Both the position numbers and the translations under genes were made by a program. The notes beneath the pieces were generated by a model, which ran no database searches, was not told the DNA's origin, and worked only from the letters and a program-made list of their open reading frames with translations. Below, piece after piece: positions 1 to 6,801 of a DNA stretch of 64,000 nt. The stretch is from positions 1 through 64,000 of the forward strand of contig NZ_STFF01000015.1 in NCBI RefSeq assembly GCF_004834005.1. Direction: 5' to 3'. This DNA is from Niastella caeni. Its GTDB lineage: Bacteria > Bacteroidota > Bacteroidia > Chitinophagales > Chitinophagaceae. The stretch's first letter is position 1. The number at the start of each line of letters is the position of its first letter.

Positions 1-156
1 CCGGACATGTTCATCAAAACACATCGCCCGTTCGCCGCTTCTATTTATTTTATAGACAATATAGCCAGAGATCATTTAATAGTGGGCGGGGTGTCTATAC
101 CCATTGGCAGGCAATATTACAAAGCTGTAATTGAGCAGTTAAATATTATTGAGTGA
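1..156 (+). CDS. 3' end of an unidentified gene (truncated by the window edge)
   Basis: An open frame enters from the left edge and stops with TGA at 154-156, giving the last 51 residues of a protein that ends in KAVIEQLNIIE. The visible part is soluble in character, with a short hydrophobic strand (HLIVGGVSIPIG) and no recognisable motif. It is convergent with the acetyl-CoA hydrolase gene, whose stop codon lies 19 bases away. Codon use and composition match the neighbouring genes. I do not recognise the family. Confidence 0.55.
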   Translation, partial: PDMFIKTHRPFAASIYFIDNIARDHLIVGGVSIPIGRQYYKAVIEQLNIIE

Positions 157-175
157 GGGCGATACCTGGTGAAGG

Positions 176-1468
176 TTACAAAAACACCTTAAATCGTTCA
201 TAACATTTTTGGGTAAGCATTTCCCGGTCATCAGGGTGGGCGATATCGATCAGGGCCTTTGCCCGTTGCCGTAAGTTTTTTCCATACAAATATGCTACTC
301 CATATTCTGTTACTATATAATGCACATGCCCACGTGTTGTAACCACTCCGGCGCCTTCTTTCAGGTAAGGCACAATGCGGGGAACGCCTTTTTTTGTGCG
401 GCTGGTCAATGCAATGATCGGTTTGCCGCCTTCGCTCAGTGCCGCTCCGCGCATAAAATCCATTTGACCGCCGATGCCACTGTATTGTATATCACCGATG
501 CTGTCTGCACAAACCTGACCTGTGAGATCAACTTCTATGGCACAATTTATAGCAGCTACTTTAGGATTACGCCGTATCACATGCGGGTCGTTTACATAAT
601 CGATATCGAGAAAGGCAAACGCAGGATGATTGTCTAAATACTTGTACAGTTTTTGGGTGCCTATGGCGAAGCTGGTGACCGATTTGTGCGGATGTATTCT
701 TTTTTTGCTGTTATTGATAATGCCTTTTTCAACGAGGTCGATAATTCCATCACTGCACATTTCGGTGTGAATACCCAGGTCTTTGTGATTTGTCAACGAT
801 TTCAGTACGGCATCGGGAATGGTTCCAATCCCCATCTGCAGGGTGCTGCCGTCTTCTATTAAACCGGCCACCAGGCGACCGATGGCTACTTCTTCCGCAC
901 CGGCTTTAGCGGCATAATCAACTTCAGGCAGGCTTTCAGCGTGCCACACCATGGCGGCGAACCGGCTTATGTGTATCCAGCCATCGCCCTGCGTCCGGGG
1001 CATTTGTGGATTAACCTGTGCAATAACAGTGGTTGCATTGTTCACGGCCGCGCGGGCAATATCAACCGATATGCCTAAAGAGCAATAACCATGTTGGTCG
1101 GGCGGGCTCACCTGCACCAGCGCCACGTCGATAGAAAGAATATTTTTATTGAACAGGTCGGGGATCTCACTCAGGAATACGGGAATAAAATCTGCTCTCC
1201 CTTCCATGACTGCCTGGCGGGTGGAAGAAGATACAAACATCGTATTGATATGGAAAGCATTTTGGTAGCAGGGCTTATCCACTTTTATATCACCCTGAAC
1301 GGTAATACAAACGAGTTCCACATTGCTTAGCCGGTCTTTTTGTTCTGCCAGGGAGCTTAAAAGGTGCAGGGGCGTACAGGCGCTGCCATGTACAAAAACC
1401 CGCTGATTGCTTTGTATGAGTTTCAATGCTTCTGTTGCCGGTATATATTGTAAGGGATCAGTCATCAT
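176..1468 (-). CDS. Acetyl-CoA hydrolase/transferase family protein
   Basis: A class I CoA-transferase of about 430 residues, close to the usual length for acetyl-CoA hydrolase, succinyl-CoA:acetate and 4-hydroxybutyrate CoA-transferases. These enzymes move CoA between carboxylates through a glutamyl-CoA thioester. The expected catalytic glutamate is E236 in IHTEMCSDG, and the glycine-rich C-terminal motif SGIGGQMDFMRGA follows. No signal peptide or membrane segment is visible, so it is cytosolic. An upstream ATG at 1492 is possible. I prefer 1468, which starts MMTDPLQYIP, because the predicted transcript start near 1498 would leave the upstream ATG almost leaderless. The promoter carries a Crp/Fnr-type box and is divergent from the usp gene, which suggests induction at low oxygen, perhaps for acetate or energy recovery. 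The exact substrate cannot be read from the sequence. Confidence 0.88.
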   Translation of the reverse strand: MMTDPLQYIPATEALKLIQSNQRVFVHGSACTPLHLLSSLAEQKDRLSNVELVCITVQGDIKVDKPCYQNAFHINTMFVSSSTRQAVMEGRADFIPVFLSEIPDLFNKNILSIDVALVQVSPPDQHGYCSLGISVDIARAAVNNATTVIAQVNPQMPRTQGDGWIHISRFAAMVWHAESLPEVDYAAKAGAEEVAIGRLVAGLIEDGSTLQMGIGTIPDAVLKSLTNHKDLGIHTEMCSDGIIDLVEKGIINNSKKRIHPHKSVTSFAIGTQKLYKYLDNHPAFAFLDIDYVNDPHVIRRNPKVAAINCAIEVDLTGQVCADSIGDIQYSGIGGQMDFMRGAALSEGGKPIIALTSRTKKGVPRIVPYLKEGAGVVTTRGHVHYIVTEYGVAYLYGKNLRQRAKALIDIAHPDDREMLTQKCYERFKVFL

Positions 1469-1502
1469 GAATAGTTTTAAGGTCGGGATCAATTTTGAAA
1501 CT

Positions 1503-1546
1503 CAAATTTCATCATACTATATAATAATCTCAATGACGTTACTCAT
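1503..1546 (-). promoter_or_regulatory. Promoter with Crp/Fnr-type box for acetyl-CoA hydrolase
   Basis: On the minus strand a -7 element GAAATTTG (1510 to 1503) fits the Bacteroidota consensus TAnnTTTG except for its first base. The palindrome ATGACGTTACTCAT lies at 1533-1546, with an exact TGA-N6-TCA core centred at 1539.5. The centre is 36.5 bases from the final G of the -7 element, the same distance as at six other promoters in this window. That puts the box near -41.5, the class II activator position. Confidence 0.6.
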
Positions 1547-1554
1547 GGCCAGAG

Positions 1555-1598
1555 CTAATGAACATCATGATTCCTGCGGTAATAAGTAAATAACTTTA
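1555..1598 (+). promoter_or_regulatory. Candidate promoter with Crp/Fnr-type box for usp
   Basis: The -7-like element TAACTTTA at 1591-1598 differs from TAnnTTTG in its last base. In register 36.5 bases upstream sits CTAATGAACATCAT (1555-1568). Its right half ATCAT is intact and its left half has one mismatch (TAA for TGA). This is the weakest member of the set. Usp genes are common targets of Fnr/FixK-type regulators, which supports the reading. Confidence 0.4.
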
Positions 1599-1617
1599 AT
1601 TATTAAATTCTGATAAT

Positions 1618-2439
1618 ATGGAAAAAGTTATAGTGGCTGTTGATGCCAACCAGGTGAATATACAGGTGCTGGATTTTGCCTGTTTTATTGCAAAACTGAC
1701 TCATTCAAAACTTATTGGCATTTTTTTGGGTGAAACGGAATCGCCGGAAATGCAGGCCAAAGAAACAATAACAGGTGTTGGGAACAACGTTTTGATGGAA
1801 GCCAAAGAAAGTATTAAACAGGTTGATAAAAGCATTTATTTTTTTAAAGAAGCATGCAGGAACAGGGCAACCAACTGTTCTGTTCACTTTGGCAAAGGCG
1901 AACCTGTTGTTGATATTATTAAAGAAAGTCGCTTTGCAGATCTGCTTATTGTCGATCCTGAGATGTCGTTCCGTGACAAAAAGGAAGGGGTGCCTTCTGC
2001 CTTTATAAAAGAGGTGCTTTCAAAAAGCGAATGCCCCGTACTGATCCCTCCATTTCGTTTCGATGGAATTGATGAGATTTTGTTCGCTTATGATGGCAGT
2101 CCTTCTTCTGTTTTTGCTATAAAGCAATTTACCTATCTTTTTCCTGAGCTTACCGATAAAAAATTGATCGTTCTTGAAGTGAATGAAAATGATGAAGTGC
2201 CGGTGATTGAAAAAGAGAAGATCGGGGAATTGCTTCAAATGCATTTCTCCGCTATTGGCTTTAAACAGCTACGCGGCGATGCAAGTAATGAATTGTTTTC
2301 GTATTTGTTGGGGAAGAAAAATATTTTCGTGGTAATGGGTGCTTTTGGCCGCAGCAATTTATCTGCTTTTTTTAAACACAGTACTGCTGAATTGCTTTTG
2401 AAGACAATTAATCTTCCCGTATTTATTGCTCATCATTAA
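1618..2439 (+). CDS. Universal stress protein, tandem Usp domains
   Basis: A 273-residue cytosolic protein with two Usp folds in tandem, the usual size for the double-domain form. Domain 1 begins at residue 3 (KVIVAVDANQ) and domain 2 at about residue 150 (EILFAYDGSPSS). The second domain ends with a G-x2-G-xn-S/T stretch (GAFGRSNLSAFFKHS) of the kind used by ATP-binding Usp proteins, followed by the typical PVFIAHH strand. The first domain is more diverged and has no clear nucleotide loop. The gene is divergent from the acetyl-CoA hydrolase gene and convergent with the SafE-like gene of the cbb3 cluster. A weaker Crp/Fnr-type box upstream suggests low-oxygen induction. The precise role is unknown, as for most Usp proteins. 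Confidence 0.9.
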   Translation: MEKVIVAVDANQVNIQVLDFACFIAKLTHSKLIGIFLGETESPEMQAKETITGVGNNVLMEAKESIKQVDKSIYFFKEACRNRATNCSVHFGKGEPVVDIIKESRFADLLIVDPEMSFRDKKEGVPSAFIKEVLSKSECPVLIPPFRFDGIDEILFAYDGSPSSVFAIKQFTYLFPELTDKKLIVLEVNENDEVPVIEKEKIGELLQMHFSAIGFKQLRGDASNELFSYLLGKKNIFVVMGAFGRSNLSAFFKHSTAELLLKTINLPVFIAHH

Positions 2440-2481
2440 TATCATTATACGATAAGTATGGAAAGCGTAAAGCCGATGAAG

Positions 2482-3186
2482 TTAATGACATGAAATAGCG
2501 GGTTGTGGCGCTTCGGCCATTACGGGGCTCACAAATGGTATTCCCAGATTCAATCCGCGTAAAATAAGTAATACGGCCATTCCCGCTATAATGAAGGGAA
2601 TGGCTTTTTTTATCTGTTGCCGTACCGATAGTTTAATGTGAACGCCGAAGAAGGACAGGATCATCATGGCGGGTAAAGTGCCCGTTCCAAAGGCTGCCAT
2701 GAACGCTACACTTTCTCCCCAAACTGTTGTACCAAGGGAACCGGCTATGGCCAGGTATACCAATCCACAAGGCAATAAACCATTGGCCATGCCCAGTAAC
2801 AAATAATGATACAGGCGCGGTGATTGCAGCAGCCTGCTCATAATGTTTTGTATTACACTATGAAAAGCACGCAACCATGCCGGAGTGAATGCATGGTTCA
2901 AAAAGTAGTATAGAAAAGCGAGCAATAAGATCACAATGCCCATGGTAATGGAAAACCATTGCTGAAACCCTGCGATATAAATGCCCCGGCCTAACCAGCC
3001 AAACAAAGCACCCAGCAGGGAATAGGTGAGCACCCGGCCCAGGTTATACAGAAATACAGCCAATGCCTGTTGCATTTTTTGTAAATGATGAACCGGTAAG
3101 GCCAATGCCAGGGGCCCACACATGCCCACACAATGGAAACTGCTTACCAAACCTAATAATATGCCTGCTATTGCTGCCTGCCACAT
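2482..3186 (-). CDS. SafE/UreH-like membrane protein of the cbb3 oxidase cluster
   Basis: A 234-residue polytopic membrane protein with about six hydrophobic segments. It opens with the family hallmark SSFHCVGMCGP near residues 15-25, where the paired cysteines and histidine resemble the metal- or thiol-handling site of the DsbD/UreH-like transporter fold. Such proteins, often annotated sulfite exporter TauE/SafE family, regularly end cbb3 oxidase operons and are thought to help copper delivery or oxidase assembly. This gene is the last of the minus-strand series ccoNO-ccoQ-ccoP-ccoG-fixH, 29 bases after fixH, so the position fits. A true sulfite export role is not supported by anything seen here. 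Confidence 0.8.
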   Translation of the reverse strand: MWQAAIAGILLGLVSSFHCVGMCGPLALALPVHHLQKMQQALAVFLYNLGRVLTYSLLGALFGWLGRGIYIAGFQQWFSITMGIVILLLAFLYYFLNHAFTPAWLRAFHSVIQNIMSRLLQSPRLYHYLLLGMANGLLPCGLVYLAIAGSLGTTVWGESVAFMAAFGTGTLPAMMILSFFGVHIKLSVRQQIKKAIPFIIAGMAVLLILRGLNLGIPFVSPVMAEAPQPAISCH

Positions 3187-3215
3187 GATGAATGTCGATT
3201 ATGCATTGCCAATGC

Positions 3216-3659
3216 TTAATGAATGGTAACCGGTACTTCGGTATAATAATCTTTACCGTTGTTTTGCCACCTGATCTTTACCGTATAATTGCCGGCAACG
3301 AATGCCCGGCTGTCAATGGTTTGAACAGCCTGGTCATTGACCTGCAGCGCCATTTTTTTATCTTTTTGCGCATTGTCGGCACTATAAAATAATACACTTC
3401 CTGTTATCGCCTGCTGCTGCATTTCGCCTGGCAATTGAATGATGAGCTGATGGCCGGCCTGGGTAACGGTGGTGAGGTTGCTGAGCTGGTTAGCCCGGCT
3501 GGCGCCATCGATAACCTGCTGGTATTGCAGTTCCTCTTTATAATACTCTCCCGATACCAGGTCGTAACGTGTGTTCATACTTTGAACAACCAGGTAAATG
3601 ATCATGCCGGCAAAAGCCAGGAAGCCGAGCGTTAATTTATGGCCCCAATTGAAAGTCAT
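3216..3659 (-). CDS. fixH: FixH/CcoH family cbb3 oxidase assembly protein
   Basis: A 147-residue protein with one N-terminal membrane segment (residues about 9-25) followed by a periplasmic domain with the FixH landmark DLVSGEYYKEELQYQ near residues 34-48. FixH/CcoH proteins assist assembly and stability of cbb3 oxidase. The C-terminal half is a beta-rich Ig-like domain ending in YYTEVPVTIH, as expected. It lies between ccoG and the SafE-like gene, all on the minus strand. The 261-base gap to ccoG holds a perfect 22-bp palindrome and short direct repeats, so this pair may be transcribed partly apart from ccoG. Confidence 0.85.
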   Translation of the reverse strand: MTFNWGHKLTLGFLAFAGMIIYLVVQSMNTRYDLVSGEYYKEELQYQQVIDGASRANQLSNLTTVTQAGHQLIIQLPGEMQQQAITGSVLFYSADNAQKDKKMALQVNDQAVQTIDSRAFVAGNYTVKIRWQNNGKDYYTEVPVTIH

Positions 3660-3829
3660 TGTATGTTATTTAAATGTATCTTTTGTTATTAAGAATATAG
3701 TTTGAATGTTGACACGCTGAAGGCTACAGGCTGTAAGCCGAAAGCCGAAAGCAAATACAAATACAGCTTAAGGCCGAAAACATAATTTATGCCCCCTGCT
3801 GTATTGAACTTCAACATTGGAAATTGGCT

Positions 3830-3851
3830 ACCTGCCTGCCGGCAGGCAGGT
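3830..3851. repeat. Perfect 22-bp palindrome in the fixH-ccoG gap
   Basis: The sequence is ACCTGCCTGCC followed by its exact reverse complement, with no loop. It is flanked on the right by TTCGATATTCAATATTC, a motif that recurs in varied form at 6830-6850. The neighbouring stretch 3700-3780 has short direct repeats such as AAGCCG/AAAGCCG. It resembles an extragenic palindromic repeat rather than a terminator, because there is no T run. Other such copies are not obvious in this window. Confidence 0.7.
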
Positions 3852-3920
3852 TCGATATTCAATATTCTTCTGCTTTCCCTTTTTCATTCCTCATTTCTCT
3901 GTTTATCATTTTTTATTACC

Positions 3921-5348
3921 TCATTCCGCTACCGGTCCCAAAAAGTTTGTACTGATCTCATCGATCTTTTCCTTCTCATTATACAACCCGATACGGATGG
4001 GTAACTTTCTTTCATGAATGATCTTTGCCGGTAGCACTACGAAGAAAGTACCCGATCCCTGGCCTTCTTCTTTAACGGTGATGGAATTATGTTCGCCAAT
4101 GATCTCCACTTGGCCGTTTATGCCTTCCAGCTTTAGTTGTAATGGTATCCTGTCGATCGTTTTATTGGCCACTTTTATGTTGTACAGGTTCGAGATACTA
4201 TCTGTGCCTCTTTGCTGGTACAACATGCCTGGTGTGCGCATAATGGTGGCATCTACTTCCTTGCGGGTAAACAACAGGAACCCCAGGAGCAGCAGGAGCA
4301 CGCCAAGCAATATGGTGTACAGTTTCATGCGGCCGGTATACTTCAGCGGTTCCCGGTTCCCGATGCCATTTTCAGAAGCGTAGCGGATAAGTCCCAATGG
4401 TTTATTGATCTTATCCATAATGGCATCGCACGCGTCGATGCAGGCCGTACAACCCACGCATTCCATTTGCGTGCCATTGCGAATGTCAATTCCGGTAGGG
4501 CAAACCTTTACACATTGCATGCAATCGATACAGTCACCCTGTTCGTGCATTACTTTCTTAGTGAACTTGCCTCTTGGCTCACCCCGTTTATGATCATAGG
4601 CAACGATCATGGAGTTTCGGTCGAGCAATACACTCTGTAACCGTCCATACGGGCAAACAACGGTACAAACCTGTTCCCGGAAATACGCGTATACTGCGTA
4701 AAAAATGCCCGAAAAAATAAGGATGGAAAGCAGTCCGCCTACATGTTCATGAACCGGTTCGGTAATAATTTTTCCCAGTGCTTTTATGCCGATGATATAC
4801 GCCAGGAAAAAATTGGCGATAACAAAGGAGAACAGGAAGAACAGGAAGTGCTTGCCTGCCTTTTTGAATAGCTTCTTTCCGGTCCAGGGCGCCCTGGCCA
4901 GTAACCGTTGTTCTGCTGCATTCCCTTCTATAAAATATTCAATCTTACGAAAGAACATTTCCATGAAAATGGTTTGCGGGCACACCCACCCACAGAACAA
5001 CCGGCCAAAGGCGGCAGTGAACAGCACGATGAACACGATAAAGGTGATCATCGCCAGGCCGAAGATGAAGAAATCCTGCGGCCAGAACACTTTTCCAAAA
5101 ATGATAAAGCGGGCCTGCGTTACATCAAAGAGAAATAACGGCCGGCCATGTACGTATATAAAGGGCAGGGAAAAGAACAGGATAAAGAAAAACCAGCTTA
5201 TGTACGTGCGTGCTGAGTACCACTTCCCGGTTGGCTTTTGCGCAAAGATCCATTTCCGTTTTCCGGATGGATCCACTGTAGCGATCCGGTCGCGGAATGA
5301 TTCCTTCTTTTCAGTTGACACGGGGAATATGTTTATTTCAGGTTCCAA
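3921..5348 (-). CDS. ccoG: Cytochrome c oxidase accessory protein CcoG (FixG/RdxA)
   Basis: A 475-residue membrane protein that matches CcoG, which handles copper reduction or delivery during cbb3 oxidase maturation. Several membrane segments occupy roughly residues 45-230 and include the redox-type motif CGWVCPQ. Two bacterial ferredoxin [4Fe-4S] clusters follow in the middle (CIDCMQCVKVCP and CVGCTACIDACD). A C-terminal Ig-like FixG domain follows another membrane segment. The gene is 8 bases downstream of ccoP, so the two are almost certainly co-transcribed. Length and domain order are normal for the family. Confidence 0.95.
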   Translation of the reverse strand: MEPEINIFPVSTEKKESFRDRIATVDPSGKRKWIFAQKPTGKWYSARTYISWFFFILFFSLPFIYVHGRPLFLFDVTQARFIIFGKVFWPQDFFIFGLAMITFIVFIVLFTAAFGRLFCGWVCPQTIFMEMFFRKIEYFIEGNAAEQRLLARAPWTGKKLFKKAGKHFLFFLFSFVIANFFLAYIIGIKALGKIITEPVHEHVGGLLSILIFSGIFYAVYAYFREQVCTVVCPYGRLQSVLLDRNSMIVAYDHKRGEPRGKFTKKVMHEQGDCIDCMQCVKVCPTGIDIRNGTQMECVGCTACIDACDAIMDKINKPLGLIRYASENGIGNREPLKYTGRMKLYTILLGVLLLLLGFLLFTRKEVDATIMRTPGMLYQQRGTDSISNLYNIKVANKTIDRIPLQLKLEGINGQVEIIGEHNSITVKEEGQGSGTFFVVLPAKIIHERKLPIRIGLYNEKEKIDEISTNFLGPVAE

Positions 5349-5356
5349 TGGCTGAT

Positions 5357-6556
5357 CTATTTTTCGCTAATTGTAGCAACTTTATTTGAAAGTGTATCCG
5401 ACTTCTGGCCTCCGGCCGCTTCCTGGTACAATTCACCCTGTTTTGCTTTGGCATTGGGTGGGTTGCTTCCCTTTATTGATTTAATGTAACTGGATACCTG
5501 CGCTACCTGAACCGGTGACAGATCGTCTTTCCAACTGCGCATCCCTTTTTCGGGCCAGCCGTATTTAATGCTTTTAAAAATAGCTTGTATGCTGCCGCCA
5601 TGCAACCAATAGTCATCGGTTAAATTAGGACCTACAATACCTTCCCCGGCTTTACCATGGCAGGCTGCGCAGTTCTGTTTATACACTTTTTCACCACCTG
5701 CAACATCGGCAGCCTCAGTTAATACCTTTACCGTATTTTCATCTACGTTATTAGCCGATCTTTTCAGGTAAAGGGCTTTTTGTTCTTCGGCCTGCGTCAT
5801 GGCTATCTGCAGTTCCTGCTCACTTAAAGGAGCGGTATGTGAAACGTGGTAGCGCCATAAATAAACAGCGGCAAAGATGATAGATACATAAAACCCGTAC
5901 AGCCACCAGGGGGGTAACCGGTTATCCAGTTCGCGAATGCCGTCGTATTCATGACCCAGATCGATCTGTTCTTCCTGCTCAACCGGGCGGAATTTGTTCA
6001 ACTTGTCCCAGATGCTTATGCGGGGTTTTTGTTCGGCAACCGGCGTAGCAGCGAGTCGTTGTTTTTCCTTCCCTACAAACAGGCGCAATTGATACAGCAG
6101 CACGAAGATCACCAGCAGTTCAATTCCCATAACACCGGCCATAAAATAAAAGGCGGTGGCCGATAAGCCACCATATGAAACGGCTGCTTCCGCAGTGGCA
6201 GCCGCTGTATTGGTATCCTGTGCCATTGCCGGTGCAGCAAGCAGCAATAATGCCAGGGTAGTGGCGGTAACAGCAGTGGTAGTACCTGCTTTTTGCTGTT
6301 CGCGTTCTTTTTCTTTTTGAAAATAATATCCGGCTGCACCCAGCAGCACATTCGCCAGTAAAACAATGATCAGCAGCAGAATAAGCATGATGATGATCAT
6401 CGTTATCACAAACGGATCGTAAATGCTGGATTCTTTTGGCAGCTGACTGCCACCGTTGGCCATCACAGCGGGTGCAGTTAATAACAGGATAACTGCTGCC
6501 AGCAGCGTTTTGTATATTTTGTTACCTAATCTTTTATACCAATAAATACCGGACAT
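5357..6556 (-). CDS. ccoP: cbb3 oxidase subunit III, CcoP
   Basis: A 399-residue subunit. It has N-terminal membrane segments and a long middle part containing the CcoP_N motif (HEYDGIRELDNRLPPWWLYGF, about residues 203-223), then a membrane helix and one cytochrome c domain with haem site CAACH near residue 296. Classical CcoP carries two haem-c domains. Only one CxxCH motif is visible here, as often in Bacteroidota. The first 130 residues are extended relative to proteobacterial CcoP, with two further hydrophobic stretches and an Ala-rich segment. It lies 23 bases after the ccoQ-like gene and 8 bases before ccoG. Subunit III carries electrons from donor cytochromes to CcoO. Confidence 0.93.
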   Translation of the reverse strand: MSGIYWYKRLGNKIYKTLLAAVILLLTAPAVMANGGSQLPKESSIYDPFVITMIIIMLILLLIIVLLANVLLGAAGYYFQKEKEREQQKAGTTTAVTATTLALLLLAAPAMAQDTNTAAATAEAAVSYGGLSATAFYFMAGVMGIELLVIFVLLYQLRLFVGKEKQRLAATPVAEQKPRISIWDKLNKFRPVEQEEQIDLGHEYDGIRELDNRLPPWWLYGFYVSIIFAAVYLWRYHVSHTAPLSEQELQIAMTQAEEQKALYLKRSANNVDENTVKVLTEAADVAGGEKVYKQNCAACHGKAGEGIVGPNLTDDYWLHGGSIQAIFKSIKYGWPEKGMRSWKDDLSPVQVAQVSSYIKSIKGSNPPNAKAKQGELYQEAAGGQKSDTLSNKVATISEK

Positions 6557-6579
6557 ATATAAATGTTTTAAGTGCTGAG

Positions 6580-6738
6580 TTAGTCTAAAGGAATGCGGCT
6601 GATGTCGTAGATCGTTTTTTTATCGGTTTTGATCACCCATATCAGCATGAACAGAAAGAACAAACCGAAAATGGTGAACGAGATCAGCGGATAAATACTT
6701 ACACCGGTTATCTTTTCTAAATAATGTATAAACTTCAT
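6580..6738 (-). CDS. ccoQ: Small CcoQ-like membrane protein of the cbb3 oxidase
   Basis: A 52-residue frame, MKFIHYLEKITGVSIYPLIS to the end RIPLD, placed exactly between ccoNO and ccoP. It has one membrane helix (about residues 16-36, FTIFGLFFLFMLIWVI) and a short charged cytoplasmic tail, which is the design of CcoQ/FixQ. CcoQ stabilises the oxidase complex. Position, size and topology support the call, while sequence similarity cannot be tested here. It ends 23 bases before ccoP and is separated from ccoNO by 63 bases of repeat-like AT-rich DNA. Confidence 0.8.
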   Translation of the reverse strand: MKFIHYLEKITGVSIYPLISFTIFGLFFLFMLIWVIKTDKKTIYDISRIPLD

Positions 6739-6801
6739 GTTGTATAAATGTTGAATAATGAATAATGAATATTGAATGTCGAAGTGAAAAACAGTTTAAT
6801 A

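Noticed and set aside
2440..2481. Terminator between the convergent usp and SafE-like genes
   Set aside because: The 42-base gap has no stem of useful length.
2482..3186. Sulfite exporter function for the TauE/SafE-like gene
   Set aside because: The HCxGMC motif and the location in the cbb3 series point to oxidase assembly or copper handling. Nothing here involves sulfite.
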